Source: Sphingomonadales bacterium
GTDB lineage: Bacteria; Pseudomonadota; Alphaproteobacteria; Sphingomonadales; Sphingomonadaceae
Length of the DNA: 52,221 nucleotides
Reading direction: 5' to 3'
Assembly (NCBI GenBank): GCA_028871475.1
Contig: JAGWMZ010000027.1
Location: 1-52,221, forward strand
Of the stretch, positions 17,324 to 26,730 are shown one piece after another (the first letter of the stretch is position 1; each line of letters opens with the position of its first letter). Under the pieces are notes generated by a model. It searched no databases. It worked only from the letters and a program-made list of their open reading frames with translations, and had not been told where the DNA came from. The position numbers and the translations under genes were made by a program.

Positions 17324-18430
17324 TCATTCGGGCATGATCAACACCACTTTCACGCAGCGCCCGGCATGCTGGTCGGTCACTGCTTCGTTGATACGGTCGA
17401 GCGGATAGGTCGCTATCAGCCGGTCGAAGGGGAACCGCCCCTGGCGATAGAGATCGATCAACTGCGGCAGGAAGATCTGCGGATCAGCGTCGCCTTCGGT
17501 GACACCGCAGACCTTAAGGCCGCGCGAGAGCATCTGAACGATGTTCAGCGAAATGGCGGCATCAAGTGACCGCGGCACGCCCACCATAGCCAACCGCCCA
17601 CGCGGTGCAAGGGCCGCCACGCCACCTTCGATCGCCTGAACCACCCCCGAACTGTCGAGTACACAGGACACGCCCTCGGGGAGGATCTGCTTCACCTGCT
17701 GCGCCAGATCGCCGCCTGCCACGTCGATCACATCACTAGCCCCCAGATCCAACGCGGCCTCCCGGCGCGACGCCACGGGATCGGCCAGCACGATGCGCGC
17801 CGCACCGCGCACTCTGGCCGCCATCACCGCGCTAAGTCCGACGGGGCCGCCGCCAATCACCAGAAGGCTCTCTCCCTCATGCAGGTCCAGCGCGTGAAAC
17901 ACGGTGCCTGCGCCCGTCATGATTCCACAACCCAGCGGACCCAGCAGGGCCAGCGGCACATCCTTGGCCACCTTCACCGCATTGTGGGCGGCCAGCACCG
18001 CATGAGTGGCAAAGGAGGACTGCCCAAAGAAATGGCTGCTGATCTGGGACGAGCCGTCATGCAGACATTTGGAACCATCCGCGCGGCAGCCGCCAAAGTT
18101 GAGCGCGGCAAAATGCTCGCAATAGGACGGGTGACCCGCCCGGCACTGGGCACAGTCCCGACAGGCAGCGAAACCAAGCACCACATGATCGCCGGGTGCC
18201 AGCCCGGATACCCGCTCGCCGACAGCCTCCACCACCCCGGCGCCTTCATGGCCCAGTACAGCCGGCAGCGGCGTGGGCAGCACTTGGTCACGCACCACAA
18301 GATCGGTGTGGCACAGACCCGTGCCCACGATCCTGACGAGCACTTCGTCGGGACGGATTGCCTCAAGCGCCAGGGTTTCGATGGCGAATGGGCCTCCGGC
18401 CTGCCTCACCACTGCTGCAGTCACATCCAT
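17324..18430 (-). CDS. Zinc-dependent aryl/allylic alcohol dehydrogenase
   Basis: A 368-residue medium-chain dehydrogenase of the class III/benzyl-alcohol type, oxidising a primary alcohol to an aldehyde with NAD+. Catalytic zinc ligands lie in GTGLCHTDLV and GHEGAGVVEAVG. Structural zinc cysteines are in CRDCAQCRAGHPSYC. The Rossmann motif is GGGPVGLSAV. The start at 18430 follows AGGAGG with a 6-bp gap; the ATG at 18436 is too close to it. It diverges from the P450 gene over a 205-bp region holding a GntR-type operator. The terp operon for alpha-terpineol also pairs an alcohol dehydrogenase with a CYP108 P450. Confidence 0.88.
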   Translation of the reverse strand: MDVTAAVVRQAGGPFAIETLALEAIRPDEVLVRIVGTGLCHTDLVVRDQVLPTPLPAVLGHEGAGVVEAVGERVSGLAPGDHVVLGFAACRDCAQCRAGHPSYCEHFAALNFGGCRADGSKCLHDGSSQISSHFFGQSSFATHAVLAAHNAVKVAKDVPLALLGPLGCGIMTGAGTVFHALDLHEGESLLVIGGGPVGLSAVMAARVRGAARIVLADPVASRREAALDLGASDVIDVAGGDLAQQVKQILPEGVSCVLDSSGVVQAIEGGVAALAPRGRLAMVGVPRSLDAAISLNIVQMLSRGLKVCGVTEGDADPQIFLPQLIDLYRQGRFPFDRLIATYPLDRINEAVTDQHAGRCVKVVLIMPE

Positions 18431-18540
18431 GGTCATCCTCCTATTGATTATCATGCGGTCTATTCAATTTCCGGCAGGATCAGCAGCCGGTAGCTGGCTG
18501 CAGCGCAGGGAAAGTCGGGGTTTAGGCCGGCCTGCGCAAC

Positions 18541-18555
18541 TTTGGTCTGACTTTT
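18541..18555. promoter_or_regulatory. GntR/FadR-type operator, P450/ADH promoter
   Basis: TTTGGTCTGACTTTT, the most degenerate of six related sites. Left arm and centre match the TGGTC-N-GAC core. It lies between the divergent alcohol dehydrogenase (start 18430) and P450 (start 18636) and could control both. Confidence 0.5.
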
Positions 18556-18635
18556 AATTAGAATTGACGCCGCCGCCTGTCCAGTATTACGTAATAGATA
18601 TACGCAAAATATACGATTGTGCCCGAGAGGACCCC

Positions 18636-19937
18636 ATGACCACCACGCTCGAAGCCGGATTGCGCCCGCTGATCCCCCAGGACATCGCCAGGATCGTCAT
18701 CGCGCCCAAATCCTACACATCCGACGACATCATCTATCCTGCCTTCCAATGGTTGCGCGAAAACATGCCATTGGGCGTCGCCGAAGTGGAGGGCTATGAT
18801 CCCATCTGGATCGTGACCAAACATGCCGACATCCGCGCGATCGAACTGAACGCCAAGCTGTTCCACAATGCCGATCACAATCCGATCCTCAACGATCGCG
18901 CCTCCGACGCCTTCATGCGCCAGATCAACGGCGGCTCGACGCGGTTGATCTCGTCGTTGACCTATATGGACCCGCCCGAACACGCGGCCTATCGCAATCT
19001 GACCCAGAGCTGGTTCATGCCGAACCGGATTTCCAAACTGGAAGACCAAATCCGCGCCCTCGCGCGCCAGAGCGTCGAGAAGCTGCTCAGCTTCGATGGT
19101 GAATGCGATTTCGTGCGCGATTTCGCGCTGCATTACCCGCTACGCGTCATCATGACCCTGTTTGGCGTCCCGCCCGCGGACGAGCCGCGCATGCTCAAAC
19201 TGACGCAGGAATTCTTCGGCGTCCATGACCCTGAGGAGCAGCGCCCGGAAATGGCAGCCGACCCTGTGGTTGCCGCCAGGATGTGGGCCGCGACGCTTGA
19301 GGATTTCTATGAATATTTCGACGATCTGAGCACGCAACGCCGCGCCCATCCCACCGACGACATGCTGTCACTGATCGCAAACTCACAGGTCAATGGCGCG
19401 CCGATCCCGCGCAATGAGGCCAATGGCTATTACGTGGCCATCGCCACGGCGGGTCATGATACGACATCCTCCTCGACGGCGGGAGGCCTGCACGGCATGC
19501 TCATGTATCCCGAGAACTTCGCGAAGCTCAAAGAGGATCCCTCGCTCGTGAAGGGGCTGGTCGATGAGGCCATCCGCTGGACCAGCCCGGTCAAGCATTT
19601 CATGCGCAATGCCGTGGAGGACACGCAGGTGCGCGGGCAGACCATCCGCGCGATGGATCGGCTGATGATGTGCTACCCTTCAGGTAACCGCGACGAGGAG
19701 GTCTTTGCCGATCCAGCGCGCTTTGACATCACCCGTTCGCCCAATCCGCATATCGCCTTCGGCTTCGGCCCGCATATGTGTCTGGGCCAGCATCTGGCCA
19801 AGCTGGAAATGCGCGTGCTCTTCGAGGAGTTGTTGCCGCATCTCGACAGCATCGAGTTGGCCGGCGACCCACGCATGGTCGAGACCAATTTCGTGGGCGG
19901 CTACAAGGCCCTGCCAATCCGTTTCACCAAGCGCTGA
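18636..19937 (+). CDS. Cytochrome P450, CYP108 (P450terp-like) family
   Basis: A soluble 433-residue bacterial P450. I-helix oxygen-binding motif AGHDTTSS, the ExxR region (LVDEAIRW), and heme loop FGFGPHMCLGQ with Cys382 as axial ligand are all present. Segments such as DGECDF, MLKLTQEFFGVH and TNFVGG..PIRFTK match my recollection of P450terp (CYP108A1), which hydroxylates the C7 methyl of alpha-terpineol. Novosphingobium CYP108D1 binds aromatic hydrocarbons. The start at 18636 has GAGAGG upstream. No ferredoxin or ferredoxin reductase of the P450 type is in the window, so electrons must come from elsewhere or from the VanB-like reductase. Flanked by alcohol and aldehyde dehydrogenase genes. 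Confidence 0.92.
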   Translation: MTTTLEAGLRPLIPQDIARIVIAPKSYTSDDIIYPAFQWLRENMPLGVAEVEGYDPIWIVTKHADIRAIELNAKLFHNADHNPILNDRASDAFMRQINGGSTRLISSLTYMDPPEHAAYRNLTQSWFMPNRISKLEDQIRALARQSVEKLLSFDGECDFVRDFALHYPLRVIMTLFGVPPADEPRMLKLTQEFFGVHDPEEQRPEMAADPVVAARMWAATLEDFYEYFDDLSTQRRAHPTDDMLSLIANSQVNGAPIPRNEANGYYVAIATAGHDTTSSSTAGGLHGMLMYPENFAKLKEDPSLVKGLVDEAIRWTSPVKHFMRNAVEDTQVRGQTIRAMDRLMMCYPSGNRDEEVFADPARFDITRSPNPHIAFGFGPHMCLGQHLAKLEMRVLFEELLPHLDSIELAGDPRMVETNFVGGYKALPIRFTKR

Positions 19938-19947
19938 AGGCTTTAGC

Positions 19948-19973
19948 GCCGCGCCTGCCCATCCAGGCGCGGC
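19948..19973 (+). terminator. Hairpin after the P450 gene
   Basis: Perfect 10-bp stem GCCGCGCCTG / CAGGCGCGGC with a 6-nt loop, 10 bp after the stop, followed by CTTTGC. Likely partial terminator separating P450 from the aldehyde dehydrogenase. Confidence 0.6.
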
Positions 19974-19994
19974 CTTTGCAATGGAACCCTCGCC

Positions 19995-21500
19995 ATGCAT
20001 AATATAACCACACTCAAGCCCGCAGATATCCCACTGACTCCACCCGTGCGCATGCCCGACACAACCATGCTGATCGGCGCAGACCGGGTCGCGGCGCATG
20101 ATGGCCGCACCATCGCGGTTGAAGACCCCGCCACCGGCGCGATCTTCGCCCATGTCCCCGCCGGCGGCGCTGCGGAGGTCGACCGCGCCGTCAGCGCCGC
20201 ACGCAAGGCTTTTGAAAGCGCAGCCTGGTCTCGGATGCGGCCGCTTGACCGGGCAAGGATCATCGAAACCATCGCCCGCAAGATCGAGGAAAATGCCGAA
20301 GAACTGGCGCTGCTAGAAAGCTATGACAACGGCAAGGCGGTGCATCACGCTCTGGCGGTCGATGTGCCGGCGGCGGTTGACATCTTTCGCTATATGGCCG
20401 GCTGGTGTTCCAAGATCGGCGGGCAGGTAAACCCGATTTCCGGTGACGGACGACAATATCATTCCTATTCGCTGCGCGAACCCATTGGCGTGGTCGGGCA
20501 GATCGTGCCGTGGAACTATCCGCTGGCCATGGCCGCATGGAAGATCGCCACGGCGCTGGCGGCGGGCTGCACCATCGTGCTAAAGCCCTCGGAGGTGACC
20601 CCGCTCACGGCCCTGCGCCTGGCCGAACTGGCACTGGAAGCGGGTTTGCCTGAAGGCGTGCTCAATGTCGTCACCGGCTATGGGCATGAAGCGGGCCAGG
20701 CGCTGGTCGAACATCCCGGTGTGGACAAGATCGCCTTCACCGGGTCAACCCGCGTCGGCAAGCAGATCGTCCAGACCGCTGCGCGTGACCTCAAGCGCGT
20801 GACGCTCGAATTGGGCGGCAAGTCGCCCTCGCTCATCTTTGCCGATGCCGATCTCGACAAGGCGGCAATCGGCGCAGCATTGGCGATCTTCTTCAATTCC
20901 GGGCAAGTCTGCCTTGCCGCCTCGCGCCTTTATGTCGAGCGTCCGGTGTTCGACCGCGTCGTCGAGGGCGTGGCGGCGGCGGCCAAAAGCTTCAAGCTGG
21001 GCCATGGACGCGACCCTGACACAATGCTGGGCCCGCTGGTGTCGCGCGCGCAGCAACAGCGCGTGCTCGACTATATCGAGCAGGGCCGCGCCAGCGGTGC
21101 GCATCTGGTTACCGGTGGCGGCACGGGGCCGCAGCAAGGCTATTTCGTCGAACCCACGATCTTTGCCAACCCCGATCCGCAAGCCTCGATCGTGCGTGAT
21201 GAGATCTTCGGCCCGGTGCTGGTCGCCACACCCTTCGACGATGCCGAGGAGGTGATCAAGGCCGCCAATGACACGCGCTATGGATTGGCAGCCAACATCT
21301 GGACCCGCGACCTGTCTCGCGCCCATCTGACCGCACGCAAGTTGCATGCCGGCACGGTCTGGATCAATACCCATGGCATGAACGACCCATCGGCACCCTT
21401 CGGCGGAGTCAAGGAATCGGGCTGGGGCCGCGAGGTCGGTGAGGAAGGCGTTCTGGCCTACACCGAAACCAAGACGATAACGGCCCTGCTGGCCGATTGA
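19995..21500 (+). CDS. NAD(P)-dependent aldehyde dehydrogenase
   Basis: A 501-residue ALDH-superfamily enzyme, aldehyde to carboxylate. It has IVPWNYPLAMAAWK (cofactor/catalytic Asn region), FTGSTRVGKQI, catalytic Glu in LELGGKSPS and catalytic Cys in FNSGQVCLAASR. Length is normal. It starts 57 bp after the P450 stop, beyond a hairpin, with a weak ribosome site. With the P450 and alcohol dehydrogenase it would complete methyl to carboxyl oxidation, as the aldehyde dehydrogenase does in the terp operon. Confidence 0.88.
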   Translation: MHNITTLKPADIPLTPPVRMPDTTMLIGADRVAAHDGRTIAVEDPATGAIFAHVPAGGAAEVDRAVSAARKAFESAAWSRMRPLDRARIIETIARKIEENAEELALLESYDNGKAVHHALAVDVPAAVDIFRYMAGWCSKIGGQVNPISGDGRQYHSYSLREPIGVVGQIVPWNYPLAMAAWKIATALAAGCTIVLKPSEVTPLTALRLAELALEAGLPEGVLNVVTGYGHEAGQALVEHPGVDKIAFTGSTRVGKQIVQTAARDLKRVTLELGGKSPSLIFADADLDKAAIGAALAIFFNSGQVCLAASRLYVERPVFDRVVEGVAAAAKSFKLGHGRDPDTMLGPLVSRAQQQRVLDYIEQGRASGAHLVTGGGTGPQQGYFVEPTIFANPDPQASIVRDEIFGPVLVATPFDDAEEVIKAANDTRYGLAANIWTRDLSRAHLTARKLHAGTVWINTHGMNDPSAPFGGVKESGWGREVGEEGVLAYTETKTITALLAD

Positions 21501-21511
21501 TGACGATGGCG

Positions 21512-21543
21512 GGGACGATGGCCGCTCGCCTGCTCATCGTCCC
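21512..21543 (+). terminator. Hairpin after the aldehyde dehydrogenase
   Basis: Perfect 9-bp stem with a 14-nt loop, 11 bp after the stop; no T-tract. Confidence 0.45.
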
Positions 21544-21612
21544 GGACATCCGCGGAGGACAGCGGCAAAATGCCGCGAACCAATGAGAAGCCCCACATCA
21601 TCCCTGTTTTTG

Positions 21613-21627
21613 AATGGTCAGACCTTA
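21613..21627. promoter_or_regulatory. GntR/FadR-type operator upstream of the TonB receptor
   Basis: AATGGTCAGACCTTA: left arm AATGGTC is perfect, right arm GACC is kept. Lies 211 bp before the TonB receptor start. Confidence 0.6.
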
Positions 21628-21837
21628 ATTCAATTTTGGGATCGCCCTGCCCTCCGGTAACCATGCCAGCCATGCCGACAGCGAACCGATACGCCCGGCA
21701 GCCCGATCTGAAACAAGGTTGAGCAAAGAGGTCCGGCCCGGCGACAACCCGGACGATACCAAGACCGAATGACTTGCCCGCATCCGGCAAAGACGGGGCG
21801 GGTCCGCATAATAATATTGACCACGGGAGAATTCATT

Positions 21838-24366
21838 GTGCCCCATATGAGGCTATTTGCCGGATTGTCCGCGATTGTCATTTCAACGCTGCTGGCACAA
21901 CCTGCCATGGCGGATGACACCGCCCCGGCCGCCCAGCAACCCACGATCCAGGACATCATCGTCACCGCCAACAAACGCGAGGAAAACATCAACAAGGTCG
22001 GCCTGTCGATCACGGCGGTCTCCGGCAATGAGCTCAAAGAGCGCAAAATCGTCTCGCTCTCAGACCTCGCCTCGGTGGTGCCGGGCCTGTCCTTCGCCCC
22101 CTCGGGCAACAACACGCCCATTTTCACCCTGCGCGGCGTGGGCTTCAACGAAAGTTCGCTGGGCGTCTATCCGGCTGTGAGCGTCTATGTTGATCAGGCT
22201 CCCCTGCCCTTCCCCGTCATGGCCAGCCATGCCGCCTTCGACCTGGAGCGCGTCGAAGTGCTCAAGGGGCCCCAAGGTACACTGTTCGGCGAGAACGCCA
22301 CGGGCGGCGCGATCAACTACATCGCCGCCAAGCCTACCAAGACGCTGCAGGCGGGCGGCGACGTCAGCTATGGCCGTTTCAACTCCATCGACGCCAACGC
22401 CTATATCAGCGGGCCGCTGACCGACACGCTCGGCTTCCGCATCGCGGCCACCGGCTCGCATATGGACGATTGGCAGTACAGCATCTCGCGCCCCTCCGAC
22501 ACTAATGGGCATGAGTCTTTCGCCGCCGGTCGCCTGCTGCTCGACTGGAAGCCAGCCGCCTCGGCCAAGTTCGAACTGTCGGTCAACGGCTACAAGGACA
22601 CCTCGCAGCCCCAGGCCCAGCAACTCATCCTGCTCAACCCGCAGAGCAAGGCCTCCTCGGCGCTTATCGCGAAAATTCTGGCCTCGCCCTTCGCGCCTAA
22701 CAATGCGCGGGCGGCCAATTGGGTCGATCAGGCCACCGATCCGGCAACGGGTGTGGTTAACGCCGATGGTTCGACCACCCCGGGCACCGCGACCACCAGC
22801 GATTTCCGCCCGTTCAGCAACCGCACCTTCTGGCAGATCGCGCTGCGCGGCGACATCGACGTCACCCCGGATGTCACGCTGACCAGCATGACCTCCTACG
22901 ACCACTTCGACCAGCGCCAGCGAGTCAGCACCGACGGCAATGACATCGTCACCTTCGACCTGCAGCGCAGTGACGGCATGATCCGCACCTTCAACCAGGA
23001 ATTGCGCCTCGCCAATTCGGGCCATGACGCGCTCAAATGGATTGTAGGCGGTAATTTCGAGCGGACCGTCACCGACGAGAACCAGTTGCTGCGCATCTTC
23101 GACAACACTGCATACAATGCCAACAATCTCTACATCAACGCCAGCGCGGTGGACAATCATCAGAGCATCACCAACTGGGCCCTTTTCGGCAATGCCGAGT
23201 ACAAGCTGATCGACCGGCTGACGCTGATCGGCGGCGTGCGCTATACGGACTCGCACAACTCGGCCAATGTCTGCGGCAGCACCATTCCGGGCGGCAATGA
23301 CGACAAGCTGTTCAACCTGCTGGGCAGCCTCTCGGGCCAGACCTTTACGCCGATCAACTACGCAGGCTGCTATACGCTCAATGCGATCAACGTTCCGATC
23401 CCCAAGGGCGTCACCGTTCTTTCGCCCTATGGGCCGGGGCCGCTGGGCGTGCCGGGTGAGCCCTTCATCGCCAAGCTCAATGAAACCAACGTTTCGTGGA
23501 AAGCAGGCGTCAATTTCCAGATGACGCCGCGCGCACTGCTCTACGGCACCGTGTCGAAGGGCTACAAGAGCGGCAGCTTCCCCAGCCTTGCAGCTGCGAC
23601 GATGACGCCGCTGCTGCCGGTCACGCAGGAATCGGTGCTGGCCTATGAGCTAGGCGCCAAGCTGCAATCCTCGGACCACAAGCTCAGCCTGAATTCCGCC
23701 GCTTTCTACTACGACTATCGCAACAAGCAGGTGCGCGGCAAATTGCTCGACCCGATCTTCGGCGATCTGGAGGCCGAAGTGAACGTGCCCAAGTCGCGGA
23801 TTTGGGGCCTTGAGGCCGATGTGACGGTCCGTGAGATCCCCGAGATCACCATCACCGGCGGGATCACCTATCTCAACTCCAAGGTGCTGACCTACACCGG
23901 CGTCGATGCGGTGGGCAATGCCAACCAGAACTTCGCTGGCGACCCGCTGCCTTTCACGCCCAAATGGTCGGGCAGCCTGGACATCGGCTGGCGTCACGAG
24001 TTGGGCGGCGATGCCGCCATCTTCGCCGGCACCACGGTGACGGCACGGACCAAGACCGACGCCGTCTTCAACGCCGAGAACATCACCACCAGCCGCATCC
24101 AGGCCAACAATCCGCTGTTTCTGGCCGGGGTAGGCTATGCCGCCGCCGCACCGGGGGTGACCCAACCCTTCGTGATCGACGGCTATGCCACGGTCGATGC
24201 CCGCGCGGGGTACGATTCGGGCCGGGGCTGGCGCGTGATGGTCTGGGCCAAGAACCTCCTTAACAAATATTACTGGACCAATGTCATCAGCTCGACCGAC
24301 AGTGCCGCACGGCTGGCCGGTATGCCCGCCACCTATGGCGTGACCTTCGGTTTCAGCTTCAAGTAA
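21838..24366 (+). CDS. TonB-dependent outer membrane receptor
   Basis: About 842 residues. A signal peptide (MRLFAGLSAIVISTLLAQPAMA) is followed by a TonB-box-like IQDIIVTANKRE, a plug domain (TLRGVGFNESS, then ERVEVLKGPQGTLFGENATGGAINY) and a 22-strand barrel ending in TFGFSFK with a terminal aromatic residue. GTG at 21838 is chosen because GGGAGA lies 7 bp upstream; ATG at 21847 is the alternative. Sphingomonad receptors of this type bring bulky hydrophobic or aromatic compounds across the outer membrane, so this is the likely uptake route for the island's substrate. A long leader with a GntR-type site suggests substrate-controlled expression. Confidence 0.9.
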   Translation: MPHMRLFAGLSAIVISTLLAQPAMADDTAPAAQQPTIQDIIVTANKREENINKVGLSITAVSGNELKERKIVSLSDLASVVPGLSFAPSGNNTPIFTLRGVGFNESSLGVYPAVSVYVDQAPLPFPVMASHAAFDLERVEVLKGPQGTLFGENATGGAINYIAAKPTKTLQAGGDVSYGRFNSIDANAYISGPLTDTLGFRIAATGSHMDDWQYSISRPSDTNGHESFAAGRLLLDWKPAASAKFELSVNGYKDTSQPQAQQLILLNPQSKASSALIAKILASPFAPNNARAANWVDQATDPATGVVNADGSTTPGTATTSDFRPFSNRTFWQIALRGDIDVTPDVTLTSMTSYDHFDQRQRVSTDGNDIVTFDLQRSDGMIRTFNQELRLANSGHDALKWIVGGNFERTVTDENQLLRIFDNTAYNANNLYINASAVDNHQSITNWALFGNAEYKLIDRLTLIGGVRYTDSHNSANVCGSTIPGGNDDKLFNLLGSLSGQTFTPINYAGCYTLNAINVPIPKGVTVLSPYGPGPLGVPGEPFIAKLNETNVSWKAGVNFQMTPRALLYGTVSKGYKSGSFPSLAAATMTPLLPVTQESVLAYELGAKLQSSDHKLSLNSAAFYYDYRNKQVRGKLLDPIFGDLEAEVNVPKSRIWGLEADVTVREIPEITITGGITYLNSKVLTYTGVDAVGNANQNFAGDPLPFTPKWSGSLDIGWRHELGGDAAIFAGTTVTARTKTDAVFNAENITTSRIQANNPLFLAGVGYAAAAPGVTQPFVIDGYATVDARAGYDSGRGWRVMVWAKNLLNKYYWTNVISSTDSAARLAGMPATYGVTFGFSFK

Positions 24367-24387
24367 AGCTGTTCCCTCGGTGCAAGA

Positions 24388-24417
24388 ATGCTCATCCTCC
24401 CTTCGGAGGGTGGGCAT
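24388..24417 (+). terminator. Terminator after the TonB receptor
   Basis: 13-bp stem including two G-U pairs (24388-24400 with 24405-24417), loop CTTC, followed by TTTC, 21 bp after the stop. Confidence 0.65.
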
Positions 24418-24493
24418 TTCGCATGAGCGCATCTGGCTTCTCTTTAAGCTATGCCAGCATGACCAACGCCCTGCCATTCAAGGACCTGATTCC

Positions 24494-25063
24494 GTGACCA
24501 GCCCTCCCCCAGAATCACTTGCCGGACTGTCCCTGGCCGAGATCGTTACGTTTGCCGCCAAGGGCCGCATAGCGCCCGTCGAAAGCTGGAACCCATCCTT
24601 TTGCGGCGACAGCGCGATGCGCATTATGAGCGACGGCACATGGCTGCACGAAGGTACGCCGATCACACGCCCGAGCATGGTTCGCTTGTTCTCAAGCGTG
24701 TTGCGGCGCGAGACGGATGGCCGCCATGTTCTTGTCACGCCGGCGGAAAAGCTGGAGATCGCCGTCGACGATGCGCCCTTCCTCGTTACCGACATGATCA
24801 GCGAGGGCGCGGGGGCCGAACGGCATCTGGCCTTTCGCACCAATGTCGGCGACCTTGTTGTTGCAGGCGCGGGGAATCCGCTAACGCTCGAGGACCGGGG
24901 CCAAGGCGCGCGGCTCTATCTGCACGTGCGCGGGCAACTCGATGCGATGGTCAACCGCGCAGTCTATTACGACCTCGCCAATCTCGCGATCGAGGAGGCC
25001 TCAGCCTCGGGCAGCCCGATCGGCCTGTGGAGCGAGGGCGTGTTCTTTCCCATGACCGCCTAG
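24494..25063 (+). CDS. DUF1285 family protein
   Basis: 189 residues, cytoplasmic. WNPSFCGDSAMRIMSDGTWLHEGTPITRPSMVRLFSSVLRR-type sequence at about 33-75, then VTPAEKLEIAVDDAPF, is characteristic of DUF1285, a proteobacterial family of unknown function. GTG at 24494 is used because the family begins here and AAGGA lies upstream; no suitable ATG is found. It is convergent with the ETF-QO gene. It may be a core gene caught inside the island; no link to catabolism is evident. Confidence 0.8.
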   Translation: MTSPPPESLAGLSLAEIVTFAAKGRIAPVESWNPSFCGDSAMRIMSDGTWLHEGTPITRPSMVRLFSSVLRRETDGRHVLVTPAEKLEIAVDDAPFLVTDMISEGAGAERHLAFRTNVGDLVVAGAGNPLTLEDRGQGARLYLHVRGQLDAMVNRAVYYDLANLAIEEASASGSPIGLWSEGVFFPMTA

Positions 25064-25084
25064 CGGCGCGACACGCCATCGCCC

Positions 25085-26716
25085 TCACATATTCGGATAA
25101 TTCGGCCCCCCGCCCCCCTCGGGCGCGACCCAGGTGATGTTGCCTGCCGGGTCCTTGATGTCACAGGTCTTGCAGTGAAGGCAGTTCTGCGCGTTGATGA
25201 CGAAGCGCGGGCTCCCCTCCTCCTTCCCGGTCACTTCATACACGCCCGCCGGGCAGTAGCGCTGCGCCGGCTCGTCATAGAGCGGCAGATTGTGCGCGAC
25301 GGGAACCGCCGGATCGGCCAATCGCAGATGCGCCGGCTGATCCTCCTCATGGTTGGTGTTCGACACGAAGACCGAGGAGAGGCGATCGAAGCTGATGACC
25401 CCATCGGGTGCAGGATAAGAAATGGGCTTGCTGCGACTGGCTTTGTGTAGCTTCCGGTCGGAAGGATGAGCCAGCGTGTAGGGCAGGCCGATGCCCAGTG
25501 TACGCATCCACATCTCGACACCGGCCAGTGCTGTCCCCAAGAGGGCACCAAAGCGCGCCAGCAGCGGCTGGACATTGCTTACCATGGCCAGTTCCGTGGA
25601 CACCCAGCTTGACCGTAGCGCCGTGTCATATGTCTCCAGCGTATCGCCCCCGCGTCCGGCGTCCAGCACTTGTGCGACAGCCTCGGCGGCCAGTATGCCC
25701 GATTTCATCGCGGTATGGCTGCCCTTGATGCGCGGCACATTGACGAAGCCTGCGGCGCAACCCACCAGCGCCCCGCCGGGAAAGACGAGCTTTGGCACCG
25801 ATTGCCAGCCGCCTTCGTTGATGACCCTCGCGCCATAGGAGACACGCTTGCCACCCTCGAAAAAGGCCCGGATCTCGGGATGATGCTTCCAGCGCTGAAA
25901 CTCGCCAAAAGGCGAGAGATGCGGATTGCGATAGCCCAACCCCACCACGAAACCCAAGGCGACCTGCCCATCGGCCTGATGGTAGAGAAAGCCGCCACCA
26001 TAGGCGTCTGTCAGAGGCCAGCCCTGGGTGTGGATCACCAGCCCCGGCTGATGCTTTGCTTGCGGAATGTCCCAGAGTTCCTTGATGCCCAGCCCATAGA
26101 CCTGAGGCGCGCTGTTGGCGTCGAGCGCATAACGGGCGATCACCTGCTTGCTCAGATGTCCACGTGCCCCTTCGGCAAACAGCGTGTAGCGGGCATGCAG
26201 CTCCATCCCCGGCTGGTAATCGTTCCTGGGCTCCCCATCGCGGCCAACGCCCATGTCGCCCGTGGCCACGCCGCGCACCGCACCCGCATCGTCATAAAGC
26301 ACCTCTGCCGCCGCAAAACCGGGGAAGATCTCCACACCCAGCTCCTCGGCCTGCGCGGCCATCCAGCGACACAAATTGCCGAGCGAGCCGGTGTAGGCGC
26401 CCTTATTGTGCATCCAGCCCGGCGTCAGCCAGTGCGGCAGGGCAAATTTGCCACGCCGGGTGAGGAACCAGTGGCGATTGTCGGTGACCGGTACGGCAGC
26501 AAGCGGGCAATCGCGCGCGCGCCAGTCGGGGATCAACTCATCAAGAGCGCGCGGATCGACCACTGCACCTGAAAGGATATGCGCGCCGACCTCACTGCCT
26601 TTTTCGAGCACGCACACGCGCAGATCGACATCGCATTGCTTGAGACGGATCGCAGCACTGAGCCCGGCAGGCCCTGCGCCAACGATCACGACATCATACT
26701 CCATCGCTTCGCGCAT
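25085..26716 (-). CDS. Electron transfer flavoprotein-ubiquinone oxidoreductase
   Basis: 543 residues. FAD motif VVIVGAGPAGLSAAIRL at the N-terminus and a C-terminal 4Fe-4S ferredoxin-like domain with CPAGVYEV and NCLHCKTCDIKDP. It is a membrane-associated enzyme passing electrons from reduced ETF to ubiquinone. The start at 26716 (MREAMEYD) has AGAAGGG upstream and overlaps the etfA end region. Last gene of etfB-etfA-ETF-QO, which would drain electrons from the acyl-CoA dehydrogenase at 30640-31779. A dedicated copy inside a catabolic island is sensible. Confidence 0.92.
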   Translation of the reverse strand: MREAMEYDVVIVGAGPAGLSAAIRLKQCDVDLRVCVLEKGSEVGAHILSGAVVDPRALDELIPDWRARDCPLAAVPVTDNRHWFLTRRGKFALPHWLTPGWMHNKGAYTGSLGNLCRWMAAQAEELGVEIFPGFAAAEVLYDDAGAVRGVATGDMGVGRDGEPRNDYQPGMELHARYTLFAEGARGHLSKQVIARYALDANSAPQVYGLGIKELWDIPQAKHQPGLVIHTQGWPLTDAYGGGFLYHQADGQVALGFVVGLGYRNPHLSPFGEFQRWKHHPEIRAFFEGGKRVSYGARVINEGGWQSVPKLVFPGGALVGCAAGFVNVPRIKGSHTAMKSGILAAEAVAQVLDAGRGGDTLETYDTALRSSWVSTELAMVSNVQPLLARFGALLGTALAGVEMWMRTLGIGLPYTLAHPSDRKLHKASRSKPISYPAPDGVISFDRLSSVFVSNTNHEEDQPAHLRLADPAVPVAHNLPLYDEPAQRYCPAGVYEVTGKEEGSPRFVINAQNCLHCKTCDIKDPAGNITWVAPEGGGGPNYPNM

Positions 26717-26730
26717 GGCCTGCCCTTCTC

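Larger units (their letters stand above)
21501..21837. other. Intergenic region: hairpin, operator and TonB-receptor leader
   Basis: 337 bases. A hairpin with GGGACGATG (21512-21520) pairing with CATCGTCCC (21535-21543) ends the aldehyde dehydrogenase transcript. An operator-like site sits at 21613-21627. About 200 bases of untranslated leader then precede the TonB receptor; no riboswitch class was recognised. Confidence 0.5.

Noticed and set aside
21628..21837. Possible riboswitch in the long TonB-receptor leader
   Set aside because: Length is suggestive but I could not recognise a cobalamin box or any other known aptamer pattern.
22060..23256. 398-residue minus-strand frame opposite the TonB receptor
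   Set aside because: Shadow frame without motif, start site or conservation.
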